Source: Liopterus haemorrhoidalis
Taxonomy: Eukaryota; Arthropoda; Insecta; Coleoptera; Dytiscidae
DNA length: 64,000 bases
Direction: 5' to 3'
Assembly (NCBI GenBank): GCA_963971575.1
Contig: OZ020611.1
Location: 27,201,279-27,265,278 of the forward strand
In this document: piece after piece, positions 32,072 through 43,139 of the stretch
Position numbering within the stretch: the stretch's first letter is position 1
How the letters are laid out: each line of letters begins with the position of its first letter
Position numbers and translations under genes: made by a program
Notes under the pieces: generated by a model
Told to the model about the DNA's origin: nothing
Database searches by the model: none
Seen by the model: the letters and a program-made list of their open reading frames with translations, nothing else

Positions 32072-32829
32072 AAAGATGAGTCGTTCATGAACGAACCGGC
32101 TCACTGAGCTGGCTCAGTAAACTGACCGAAGTGACACGGTTCACTAAATTGAAATGAGCCGGCTCACGGCTCACTGTATAGTTTCAAGTTTCAAGGATAC
32201 GATTGGTCGGGCGATTGTGAGCAGTGACCGGAGTGATCCGGATCTGGATCGATGTCATGTTCCCGAGAACTCGGCTTGTAATGTATTATCATAAAGTGTA
32301 TTTTGTCATCAATTTGTAGGGCAGTTTATTTGAAACTAATAGGCTTAGTCTGTATTTTCTTACAACCATACTATATAAAAATATTTAAACAGGGCCATAA
32401 ACTTAACACATCTGGTTTAAAATACAGTAGCTACATAAAGTGAATTGTTTGTTTCAAAAATGTTAGATAAGACCCGTTCTACCTACGAGCGAACGACCGA
32501 CAACTGACTGACCTGTGTCTCGGGATCATGTTTACAGTTTATATATTGCAAGAACCGGCTCTAAGCAAGAGCCGGCTCTAAGCGACGTTCTACCTACGAC
32601 CGACCGACCTGTGTCTCGGGATCATGTTTACAGTTCATATATTGCAAGAACCGGCACTAAGAAAGAGCCGGCTCTAAGCGACGTTCTACCTACAAACTAA
32701 CGACCGACCTGTGTCTCGGAAACATGTTTATTCAACCGAATCACTGAGCCGGATCAATGAACCGGCTCAACAAACTGAACGACCTCCACTGATCCGGTTC
32801 TGCAAACTGAGCAGAAATTCCCATCTCTA
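32072..32829. mobile_element. hAT element with perfect 8-bp duplication and minisatellite
   Basis: Termini TAAAGATGAG and, read inward from the right, TAGAGATGGG; flanks GTTCCGAA at 32064-32071 and 32830-32837 are identical. The interior is packed with GAGCCGGCTC-type palindromic motifs on both strands and a tandem repeat at 32510-32720. Non-autonomous, 758 bp. Confidence 0.9.
32510..32722. repeat. About 95-bp tandem repeat inside the hAT element
   Basis: Two full units and a partial third each start at ACCTGTGTCTCGG and contain ATCATGTTTACAGTT, GCAAGAACCGGC and AGCGACGTTCTACCTAC. The 61-residue frame across it (32515-32700) is an artefact of the repeat. Confidence 0.85.
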
Positions 32830-32984
32830 GTTCCGAATTCGTACGAAACAGACGCCGACGATGACGCTGCTGTTGAAATACATATAGAGTATTGATTAAA
32901 ATTAATTTTGTGAAACTTACCGAGTTTTTATTTAATTATTAATTGTATAAATACATTTCTGTGTCTTTAAATGAAAGCGGCGGA

Positions 32985-33395
32985 TAATATAGTAAATTTA
33001 TAAAATTAATAACTAAGTGTACTTGAAACAATATATCAACGGTGACAAAATTGCGCAAAGAAAGTTATAAAAAACAAAATTTTTAAGAAAAAATCACTGA
33101 AGTTAACAGAAGGAAAACAATATGGTTAGCTTGTTATAAGAGGTTAATATTTAATAGAATTATACTACAAAACTCTAATATAAATCTGACACGGGATTTA
33201 CCCTAAAAAGAAAAATATCCGGTGGAAAAAACTTTGAAGTTTGATTTTTTTAAAATTAACATTCCATTAGAAAACTCATACTAATAAAAACTAATTTAAA
33301 GGTAATTATATGTTTTTGTTAGTTCCAACTTAATAATAGGTATCAACAACAATTTTCCTTTTTTTTAAACATATTTGTTCAACTTCAAATAACTT
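32985..33395. other. No gene recognised
   Basis: AT-rich, no feature seen. Confidence 0.5.
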
Positions 33396-33397
33396 TT

Positions 33398-33643
33398 ATG
33401 TTTAGATGGTTTTGTGTAGAAATGTTTATAAAATTTGTCAATATTTTGTTCGATATGATTGATTACTGTCCAGATACTCCGTCTAAAAATAATACACTTG
33501 ATGGCAATGTAATGCCCCTTGGCACAAGTGTATTAATGATAATTAGATTTTTTGTAAAGGTTTTAAACAGTTTAATGCATTACCACCTAGTTTAAAATTT
33601 GAAAGTTGTAATTTAAAACAATTTAAGAGAGATTTATTATAGT
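33398..33643 (+). pseudogene. LINE C-terminal fragment
   Basis: In the frame ending at 33643 the sequence reads FNALPPSLK then CNLKQFKRDLL and a stop, the usual last residues of many non-LTR reverse transcriptase proteins (YN.LP..ik....FK..lk..L). An upstream 65-residue frame overlaps it. The matching 3' tail, with TTATTATTGTTATTA, appears at 35735-35770, beyond the next element. Confidence 0.5.
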
Positions 33644-33703
33644 CCAGTAACCTTGTCATGATTATGGGGCAAAAGTTGCATCAAGTGGGGGTAGTTAGTT
33701 TCG

Positions 33704-35682
33704 TCTTTTTTTCTTGTATGGGATATGCCTGAGATGCAAAATCCAAGTTTTCGACCTCGGCAGCCCTCCGGAACACTTTTGAATTTCACAAAAACTACTA
33801 AATTTTCGAACTTTTTTCGGTTTCTTACCATTATGACCATAAAGGAACACGTTTTTGACAAACATTATTCAATGAATCTTTCAACTAGATTAAATTTGCT
33901 ACAATTTAAGACCAGAATGGGTTCAGTAGCTTCCATAGTTTCTGAGATACAGCTTTTCAAAATTTGAAAAAATCTCCAAACTTGAAAATTGTATGCTAAT
34001 TTTCATGTTTCATCTTATACAATTGCCTTTATATCTTCAACAACCTGTCTAACATGAGTCAGTGAAGTAAACATTTATTCAATTTAACATTTTGAAGGTG
34101 GGGGAGGAGGAGGAAGGGTGGTATGGGTGGAGGGAAGTCACTGTTCACCGTTTTCTTCATCGTCCTCAATCGCCTGAAATGAAAAATTATATATTCAATG
34201 TCCCAAGGTAAAACCTTGTCATAATATAAATACACCGCACATGAAAGTTGGTAAGCATTAATAAATAGAAGTAATAGTATCTATAACATGTGGGTAAGAA
34301 TTAATTATTATAAATAATGGTAACTTTCAACTACAATACGAGTGTAACAGTTTTTCGACGAAAAAATCGATGTTTTTAAAAAGTTTTTTGCGAATAACTC
34401 GAAAAATATGAATTTTATCAAAAAAACTGTAGAAAGCAAAATTATAGATTTTAAAAATGCAAACAAAATTCTTTTTTTATTATCTTTCTACGACCAATAC
34501 GAACCGAGATACGGCATGTTAATGGTTAACTTTTTTTCGCCAAATGCATAATTTGAAAGATTCAAAGTCAAATAACAGGAAAAATTTGCATTTTTCGAAG
34601 AAAACTCATTGAATCTTTTTTTAAGTATTTGATTAGAACTTTCAAACAAAAAAAGTCTCTAGTATAAAAATTAAGCGACTTATGATCAAAATAAGGTCAT
34701 ACCTACTTTTTTCTACGAAAAAATCAGTGAAAACAACCCCCTACTTACCCCCCTAATTAAAATTGATCCTCTCCCTTCTGTGGTTCTCTTCATATATGTA
34801 TTTTCAGTACACCCAAGAAGTTTGACCAATTTAAAATGCCTAATTTTAGAAAAATTGGAGTTTAAAGAAAATACGATTTTTTGCGATTTCGTATTTTTCG
34901 CCCTTTTCTTCAAAATATCTCCGAAATTACTGGAGATACGAAAAAAATGATAGAGCACTAAATTGTAGCTTTTTTAATGACTTAAATTTCCCTGTGCATA
35001 TATTTTCTGTACAGTGAATATTTGGCGAGATATAGCCGTTTAAAACCTCTATTTACAAGCGAACACCACCTTATTCGAGCCCTTCAAACTCACCCCATTT
35101 AAAAACTAACGGATATTAAGGAATTTAATTTACACAGTCTTATAGCTCTTGAAAAGCCCTACAAAATCGTTTTTGAAAAAACTTTCTATCACTAAAAATG
35201 AAGGAGCTATGTTTAAAAAACCAATACATTTTTTTTCGAAACATTCGAATAGCTCGGTTTGGAGCATAGTAATCTACATAACCAGTATTTTCGGCAGCAA
35301 TATAAGGTTTTGCAATATTATTTTATAATTTTTGACAATAAGGAGTAGTTTTCACTTCTAAAAATAAACAGTGCCCATGAGCATGATATAGCATCCAATT
35401 TTCAAGTTTGGAGATTTTTTCAAACTTTGAAATGCTGTATCTCGGAAACTATTAAGACTACCGAGCCCATTTTGGTCTCAAATTGTAGAAAATTTAATCT
35501 AGTTTAAAAATGCATAGAATGGTGTCTGTCGAATACGTGCTCCTTTATGGTAAAAATGGGCAGAAACTGAAAAGAGTGCGAAAATTTAGCAGTTTTTGCG
35601 AAATTCAAAAGTGTTCCGGAAGGCTGCCGAGGTCGAAAACTTGGATTTTGCATCTCAGGCACAACCCATACAAGAAAAAATT
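33704..35682. mobile_element. Foldback-like element with about 305-bp inverted arms
   Basis: The left arm (33704-34010) and right arm (35375-35682) are inverted copies, beginning TTTCTTGTATGGG and sharing GAGATGCAAAATCCAAG, a TTTTCGACCTCGGCAGCC block and a CTCCAAACTTGAAAATTG inner end. The 1.36-kb spacer has recurrent GAGATA(C/T)-type motifs and a possible small minus-strand exon. It apparently split a LINE 3' UTR. Arm length fits Foldback, MULE or Polinton-type ends; superfamily undecided. Confidence 0.75.
34138..34173 (-). CDS. Possible terminal mini-exon of the foldback element's gene
   Basis: After an acceptor-like TTTTTCATTTCAG the frame reads AIEDDEENGEQ and stops at 34138-34140. Short acidic C termini after an intron are common in transposases. 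No upstream exon could be identified, so this is speculative. Confidence 0.25.
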   Translation of the reverse strand, partial: AIEDDEENGEQ

Positions 35683-35689
35683 ATTACAA

Positions 35690-36238
35690 ATTATAGTATA
35701 TATCTACATTAATAAACTATATGTATATTAGGCTCAGTCTATTTTGAATAAATATTATTATTGTTATTAAAGTTCACTTTTGCTTTTGTTTCCTGTGAGG
35801 TATTCACAACTGTGATACGTTGGTTATTGGTGGCAGCTCTCTTCAAATAAGTTCAATATCATCCCGATACAGCCGGCTACAGTACATCATGATTTCCCAA
35901 AAGGTTTGTTCGTTTGTCTTTTTAAATGATGTGGTATTGCACTAGGCGTGAACGGCTGTCTTTTAGATATATTGAATAACTTTTGCACTTTCTCTCTGCG
36001 GATATTGTAGGTGAGGCAGGTCTTGTTTTTATGTACACAATATACCACAGACCTTATATCAAAGAAACGTTGAAAAATTTCATATTGCTGAATGTTTCAA
36101 ATACAGTATTAACTACTTTGCATTAATTGCTTAATATTACAGTGACTTTATTTACCACAGTGGCAACATACAACAACTGACTGACAATTTCTGGCATAAC
36201 TTAATAACATACGTGGTTTACAAATATGTGTGCACTTT
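35690..36238. other. LINE 3' tail and otherwise nothing recognised
   Basis: GAATAAATATTATTATTGTTATTA near 35738-35766 looks like the tail of the LINE at 33.4-33.6 kb. The remainder, left of the mariner, should correspond to the rest of the Tc1 copy but shows no coding match. Confidence 0.4.
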
Positions 36239-36377
36239 TACGAGGGTCGCCTATTAAATTTCGGGATTGCGCTAAACTAGTGCGGCCATCTGACAAGTTA
36301 GTTAGTTAAAATTTTTGGCGCACAGCAACAAAGGCTATTTGCGCCTAACGCAGCCCATCAAAATGACTTTGATACAT

Positions 36378-36432
<55 letters not shown>

Positions 36433-36900
36433 TTGTGTTTGGGTGGTCAACAGAACTATTCCATTCCTAGAGACCCCCACTAATTACATATATTATTTTA
36501 ACGTGTTACATATTACAACATAAAATACAAAAATATTTTTATAAGTTTGTGTTCAATTTTTTTACAATTTTTCAAATTTACAATTTCGGTACAAAAAAGA
36601 AAAGAAACAATGAAGTGTAAAAGTGAGTAAATTACTCCATTCCTGTTAGTGTATCATTAACTATGATTTTAAAATTTGAAAACGACAAGATGTAAATATC
36701 ACAATTGTTAAATAATTTATTGAACGTATGCATGGTGCTGTTTAAAGGAGAATTTTGACCTAAAATGGAACAAATTTTATTATTATAAAAAGTATTAGTT
36801 TTTCTTAGTTTTTCTTGTTTGAACGATAATACATAATACATACATAATAAAAACAATAAATTAAACAATAAATAAATAAATAAAATCATGAAAATAACGC
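36378..36900 (-). mobile_element. LINE 3' end inserted in the mariner (minus strand)
   Basis: The minus strand ends in an (AATA)n tail of 56 bp (36379-36434), preceded by a 3' UTR and a C-terminal frame (36632-36889) with KTNTFYNNKICSILGQ. Typical of 5'-truncated non-LTR insertions in reverse orientation. Confidence 0.65.
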
Positions 36901-37129
36901 ATCCTTAATAAAAGAAATCTTGCACGGACAAATATAAAAAAATAACATAAAAAGCCTGTTCGAAAAAATTAACAGACCCATGGTAAGAGGCTGTAAAGGG
37001 GCCAATTACCATCGAATATCACAGTCAATAACTATAACACATTAAAATAAGGTGCAAGACTTCACACATAAAACAGTAAGTTCGCTGCCATTCATCTCGG
37101 CTAAAAATTAAATTAAATCGTATGTTCGA

Positions 37130-37387
37130 GCGATTATTTTTTACTTTCGACGTGGATTAATCCAACAACAAAGCATCGATGAACTTAATTCGACTTTTGG
37201 CGATAAAGCACCATCAAGAACTACTGTTTATCGATGGTTTGTCGACTTTAATCGTGGCCGTAGTTCGCTTAAGGACGAATTTCGTGAAGGTCGTCCAACA
37301 TCGGTTGTTGTTCCGGAAAACATTGATGCTGTGCGTGAACTGATACTGCAAGATCGTCATGTGACTTATCGTGAGATTGAGGTGTAG
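37130..37387 (+). pseudogene. Mariner transposase N-terminal helix-turn-helix half
   Basis: Reads FRRGLIQQQSIDELNSTFGD, then SRTTVYRWFVDFNRGRSSL, DEFREGRP and VTYREIE before a stop. These are the paired helix-turn-helix motifs and the linker of mariner transposases. The DD34D domain is absent; downstream sequence holds only short, shifted pieces. Confidence 0.82.
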
Positions 37388-37594
37388 ATTTGTTTGCGTT
37401 GGATACCACATAATTTGTGCCTATTGCTCTATTGGTGCCACAATTGGAGTGGAAAAAATGCATCGAAAATTGGTTCAAACTCATGCAAAAGTGTATTGAT
37501 CATCATGGAGAATATTTCGAAAAACAATAAAACCACTTTTGTTGATAAATAGTTGTAGATCTCAAATCCCGAAATATAAAGGACAACCCTCGTA

Positions 37595-38115
37595 TTAAAT
37601 TTGCTAAGGTAGAATTATTATCAATATCTGGAGGATAAGCTACGAAGTGTTCTAAATAGTCCTTGATGTACTTTTCTGCAGACAAAGCGCCTTCCTCAAT
37701 CAAAACAGGCTCGGTAGAAGAGTGCATTGATATGCCTGCATAATCTAAAAAACTACCGTCACCCAATGGAAATGCTCAGTGCCAAAAACTTCTCACCATA
37801 CCTTTCGCTTCGCACCCGTCTGCGGATTTATTACTCAACCGCGACTTATTTCTGAGCAATATGCTGCTCTAATCTGCGTCCAGTCAGTCCAAATGCGCAG
37901 TCTTTCAACTCAATTATTTGCGAGAAAATCCGAGCAAGCTATACGCCTTCTGGATACAAATTTCGCTATCAACCTTCTTTGGACAGCTGGTGAAATTTCA
38001 ATATTCTGCGAGACGATATGCGAGAAAAGTTGAGAGTAAGTTATTATTGCGCAGAACAGCTAGGGTAAGGAATCGGTCGTTTCGAGCGTTTGTGGGCTGT
38101 GGATGACTTGAAACA
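37595..38115 (-). pseudogene. Tc1-like transposase central fragment
   Basis: The minus strand reads PLGDGSFLDYAGISM then TEPVLIEEGALSAEKYIKDY and LEHFVAYPPDIDNN, the Tc1 segment between the first and second catalytic residues. It ends exactly at the mariner insertion (TA at 37593). Sequence further right gives RVRSERYGEKFWH in the same direction. The piece with the second Asp would lie left of the mariner but was not found. Confidence 0.65.
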
Positions 38116-38119
38116 GGTT

Positions 38120-39600
38120 TCTTTGTGTAGGTAATAGTTTGCTGATGATGGTTTAGAGCTACATCTAAAACGCTAGTGATATTTGAATACTACGGCCATC
38201 TTCATGTAACGCCGCAGCTCGTGCAACGTATTTAGGTCGTATTTAATTTTATTGCACAAAAAACACGTGCAAAAGTTTAGAATTTCCTGAGATGACAAAC
38301 TGATGTCCAACATTTTATTTTAATTATGAGTTATTTGTGTTAATATACGTTTACTTAATATGTGATATCCTATAGTTTTCGTTCAAGCGGGCATTGTTTA
38401 TTGTTACAGCTTGTTTAGTTAGCCATAAAATTTTGAGCCCCTTATGTATAGATAATTTTTTTAAGCTACATCTGTTATGGAAAATCAAATTTAGGACACC
38501 ACAACATTAAAGGCATTCTTTGCTAGATATAATGGGTTTTCTTTTTGATAAAGCTCAACTATGTACTAAATTACTGAATAATTGAATAATATTATAATAA
38601 AATGTTAAAAGGAAAATTTGATAAACGGAATTAAGATCTAAAATCGACTAAAAGTATCAAATAATAAATATGCATTTTATGTAAAATAGAATTTATTTAA
38701 TTCTCGAAAATTAATAAATATGTATTAGTACAACTTAAACGATTAATTCTTAAAATATATTTATAAATAATTTGCATAACATTCTCATGTAAAAAAGTTT
38801 AAATACAAGGTGTCTTAGAAAAATCACAGACTGATACATCAAGTTAATAAAGGGGCTGCGGCAACATTGGGTGTAGGCTGGCGAAACAAGCATGAACGAC
38901 GTTGCTATCTTATATGTATAAATACCATAATTTAAAATATTTGGGTGCCAAACGATCCCTAAATTAAAATGGAGCCAACAGTACTGGTCACCACGTACTG
39001 CTGTTACAGATATCCGTACATTCCCGTCCTCGGTTTTGCGCGCCACGCGATCTACTTTGGGTTCGTTCCAGTCCCTATCGGTAAGTGTAAATTAATGCAT
39101 TGCCAGTAATGCCTGGAACGAATGTCCAGCCAGATCGACACACAATCAAGTCACACCTACCTGGGTCTTCTTCAGTCCCTACCTATTAAAAATAGCTAGC
39201 ACGTTACTATTAATCTCTGCAGCAGACGCCAACTTGATCGGCTCGCAAAATTGACGCAATGATCCGCCAAACTCCGCACAAAATCACCAAAATACAACAC
39301 TCAAAAACATGTTTTACCAAAAACACTACCGCATAGCTGTATATGGACTCACGCCGGTTTTAGCCAAGAACTCGGCAGGCTCGCACTTGATTTTTTAGAG
39401 CTTAATTTTCATGTCTAAATAAGCATTGTTAAAAAAAGAATAAAGTAAGCGACTGAAATGTATTAAACTAACTGTTGATAACTGTAATGGACGATATTTG
39501 GTTTCTGCGCAGGGGAACACGTAACCTCCACCTGTATTTTTCTTATACCGAAGGATTTTTATATGAAAAAAATTGTGAAACTTAAAAATATTAAAACAGA
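38120..39600. other. No gene; 10-bp stem at 39062-39122
   Basis: Mostly AT-rich. A GC-richer block at 38950-39340 includes TTCGTTCCAG (39062-39071) paired with CTGGAACGAA (39113-39122). No coding similarity. Positions 39560-39600 match the start of a repeat seen again at 44400-44700. Confidence 0.45.
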
Positions 39601-39603
39601 GTA

Positions 39604-41464
39604 GGGTAGACCAGGAACAAAAGTAACATGGTACAATAGTAGCACTGGGAATATTTCTGAAAATAGCGCGCAAATTTTCATAGTAATGATAGCGTATGTG
39701 TATAATTAAGTCAGTTGTGTTTATCTTGTTCGCATACATAGTAGCTGAACGGTGTTCGATGGTGAAATTAGTGTTTTTTTTTTCTTTTTTTTAATTAAAG
39801 TTTATGAGTGCTTCAGCTGTTAGCTATTAACACCCAGGTTGGCATGCTTTACAATATTTAAAATTTATAGATATAGAGTAGGTACAATTAAGATTATTAT
39901 ATTACTTATATGCATATACATTAGTAGGTGTTAATGTTTTATATTTTGTTGAGTAGATCTGTGTGTTTTAGAAAATTTATAATGTTGTTTTCATGTTCAT
40001 GTTGGATAATTTGTTGGAAGTTTAGTGGAAGCTTGTGTTTTTTATAAATTAGTTTTTAACCTCTTCAAGTACGTTTTTCCGTAAGCAGAAAATCTTAATA
40101 ATTCTTATTATGCACTTAGATATCATTTTCAATTGGATTTTAGTAGATGTTAACCTATATTTTTTGTTATGAATTATTTTTACCGACCACCAACATATAT
40201 AAGGGAGGTATTGTGATCATACCGATTTTGACATTTCGAGATTTCGATGGATCTCCACGAATTCAGGTCCCTACATAACGTTTTGACTATTTTTAGCATG
40301 ATGTCTGTCGGTCTGTCTATCCATCCGTCTGTCTGTCTGTCTGTCTGTCTATCCGTCTATCCGTCTGTCCGTCTGTGTACACGTGCAGAGCAAATTCGGC
40401 TGAAAGGATTTTTATGAAACTTCATATTTAAGCTTCTGTCATCAATGGCACAAGTTGATCAACTTTTGGTAAAAATCGGTTGACTAAAAATGGGAGTTTA
40501 CTCGTGTCGACTTTAAAATTTTTGCGAATATTTCACAACAGAAAAATATTTCGAAAAAATTTATTGAACAAAAGTTGCTATAAAAGCAATAAATAATAAC
40601 TTTTATTTGAGACGTTTTTTGATAAAACGAAAAATTTCGAATAATTCTTGAAAAAATTTTCGAAATTTTTTCAGTCTCAATTTTTTCATACTTATATGTA
40701 ACGGTTTCCATGGTCATGATAAATAATATCTATGTTAGAAAATATTAGGCCAAGTTATTTCTACTCTGCTGCTAGCATGTATTTTATATAAGTACTTTAT
40801 GATGGCGGTCGGTCCTGTGGTGGCCACAGCTGATTTTTTTAATGTGCAAATTGAATGAGATAAATGGTTTTAAATGTTCAAAAACCACTTGGTACAGTTG
40901 TAACAATCGTGGACGGGGACAATTGTAACGAATTACATCCTCACCAGTTTTTAGTAGAGATAATTTTGAATCCAAAAATACCTAAAATGTACCTTCTTAA
41001 CTCTAGTCCTTAATGCATATTTTTTGTAATTTAAAATTAATTTTGATTTGATTGTTATCAAAAACTTTTTTTTAAAGTAATTTAAGATTTTTTATTAACA
41101 GGCATTAGCTACACTGTTATACATCTAGAATTGTATTGCGATTAATTATTGACAAGACTGTACTTACCAGTGATTTTTTAACAAATATCTAAAAAAATAT
41201 CTTTTTATATTTATTCTTATATATGGTACAACTGTCCCCTACCACTATTACAACTGTCCCGGGGGTCGGTACAATTTTAACACTTTTCCTGCTCGAATTA
41301 AAAGGCGAATATTTTTTTAAACTAAGTTAAAAAATTATTTTCTTTTTACCATATTGTAGCTAAAGATAATATCTATCTAAGCACGTCAAATTTAATATCA
41401 ACATTACAATACAGCACCCACAAGGGCTCAAAGCAAAAATGTTACTACTATCCCCGGTTTACCA
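39604..41464. mobile_element. pogo-like TIR element containing family B copy 2
   Basis: Left end GGGTAGACCAGGAACAAAAG and right end, read inward, TGGTAAACCGGGGATAGTAG share an imperfect TIR ending in AGTAACAT, with TA on both sides (39602-39603, 41465-41466). Motifs of the form GGTACA(A/G)(C/T)TGT(A/C)(A/C)C are scattered inside. Flanks on both sides match an older repeat also present at 44400-44660, which supports insertion into that repeat. No transposase recognised. Confidence 0.62.
40181..40840 (-). repeat. Family B repeat, copy 2 (compact form)
   Basis: The minus strand runs from ATCAGCTGTGGCCACCAC (40840) to TGGTGGTCGGTAA (40182). It has the same order as copy 1 but one 215-bp segment and no tandem units, with a (GACA/GACG)n core at 40325-40378. 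It is likely closer to the ancestral form. Confidence 0.82.
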
Positions 41465-41466
41465 TA

Positions 41467-42640
41467 CCTATAAAATAAAACCGAAAACTAATATGTTAGA
41501 AAGAACGGTTTTATGTTTTAAGCACAGACAAGCTAAATAATTTAAAAAGAAAACAAAATATCGATTAGAGCTTAATTTGGTTGTCTACATAGGTTTTAGG
41601 ACAGTGTTTATCAAAGAGGGTGCCACAAAATTCTCCAGATGTGCCGCGAAATCTTAAAAAAAACTAGCGTCGTTTTTATTTTGACATCATTGTCCGAATG
41701 TACGTACAATACCATTAATAAGAATAAAGTACACGAAGGATCTTTTTATGACGAATTGAAATTGACATATCCTGAATACAGGGGCGTCTGCATTCCAAAT
41801 TTTTTCTTCTATGACTACGTAGGTGCGAAATTTTTCTTATTTGGAAAACGTCCCAAGAAAGTAAAAAGATAGAGAAACTCTGCCTTAGGACAACTTAGAA
41901 AAAAAAGGGGCCAAGAAAATTTTTAAATTAACGGGCTGGATAGCTCCCAGTCCGTCTCTGTGTACTGTAGTAATAAAAAAAGTCCTGTAGGTATTAAACT
42001 TTGCCACAGTTCTGTTCCAATTTAAATGTGGGCTTTTTCGTAATGTTTTTATATTAACAACCTGTTATATATTTGGAAGTGCGTTGCGTTTTAAAGAAAT
42101 TTATTACATTTCCAATGCTAATTTTAAAACGTCAACAAATTTAACACACTTTAATACGGTATGCGTGGCAATGTTCCTGTTTACAGTTCTGTATAATTAC
42201 AATTCATATTTTTGAAATTTTATAGCATACAATGTAATATTTCAAGGTAGTATCAACATTATTTAGAGTCAAAAGATTTGAATACAAATATTGTATTCTT
42301 ATCACATTTAGTTTTTTCCAGAAAATAAACTAGTATATATATGTTTGATGAATTATGTCCGTAGGTAATATAATTAATGAGTTAATAGGAATCGGACAAG
42401 TGAAAAATAAATAAAAGAAGTTCATTTAACTAAGCTTACTTTTCGATTTTATTAAAATCTTCATCAGAGCTAGTTAGTCACTGAAGTTAAAAATATATGT
42501 ATATACAAATATATTTTTTTAAGATTAGCTAAGATATTAAACAAAAATCTTAATACTTGGCAAAATTTAGTCAAAATGAAATGTATTTCAAAAATCAGTT
42601 ACCGTTCCTTCATCTGCACTTAAAGAGCTTCCATTTAATA
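41467..42640. other. hAT-like end at 41602; otherwise nothing
   Basis: CAGTGTTTATCAAAG followed by GGGTGCCAC and GTGCCGCGAAAT resembles a Buster-type hAT left end; no right end was found. The rest is AT-rich, with a TTCATCAGAG-type stretch near 42460 that resembles LINE or Penelope tails. Confidence 0.4.
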
Positions 42641-43138
42641 TCCCCATAATAAAATTTAATTAAAAAAAAAGTTTTAATAACACAAAAACTGTAATATTTT
42701 CAAAAAACGAAATCAGATAAAAAATTCCTCTCATACGTTTTCGGTCTATAGCAATATACATTGCTTAGGATTTTTTCAGATTTTTAATTTAACCCCTTAG
42801 GGTCAAAGATTTTTTTTTTTTTTGGAAAAAACGTATTAAAAAAAAATAACTACTTTCCGTTCCTTTATCTACGTCTTAAGAGCTTTCGTTTATACCACAC
42901 AATAAATTTTTTAAAAATATTTTTTTTCGACGACACAAAAAAAATCAATATTTTGCGAAAAACCTATTTGATACAAATTTCCGGTTCCCATCAATGTTCA
43001 GTATTGAGATTTTATTCAGATTTTTAGTTCAACCCCTCTGGGAGATAGGGTGGGGGACAAACGTTTTTTTGCCATTATATTGACAAAAACCCCATAAAAT
43101 TTACGATTTTTCAAAAATAAAAATTTGTTTGTGCATCC
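42640..43138 (+). repeat. Family A copy 4, 5' part (two diverged central blocks)
   Basis: Two successive blocks (about 42680-42830 and 42930-43138) match the family A central region (AAAACGAAATCAGATAAAAA, GCAATATACATTGCTTAGG, then CCCCTCTGGGAGATAGGG and GTGGGGGACAAACG). The family A sequence breaks after CATCCACGCATTAAG and resumes at 44205 beyond a LINE. Confidence 0.6.
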
Positions 43139-43139
43139 A

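Larger units (their letters stand above)
31857..32980 (+). repeat. Possible solo LTR interrupted by a hAT element
   Basis: Sequence from TGTTACAATGTTCTATG (31857) with repeated TTCTAGA/CTAGAACTTTCCAG motifs, a GATAAAATAAATC block near 32010 and, after the hAT insertion, GTGAAACTTACCGAG to about 32970 resembles a gypsy-type LTR. No second copy, primer-binding site or target duplication was found. Confidence 0.3.
36241..37592 (+). mobile_element. Mariner element interrupted by a LINE 3' end
   Basis: Termini CGAGGGTCGCCTATTAAATT and, read inward from the right, CGAGGGTTGTCCTTTATATT, with TA at 36239-36240 and 37593-37594. Contains the N-terminal half of the transposase (37130-37387) with SRTTVYRWFVDFNRGR. 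The catalytic part is deleted. A reverse LINE tail lies at 36378-36900. The whole element is itself inserted in a Tc1 remnant. Confidence 0.9.
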
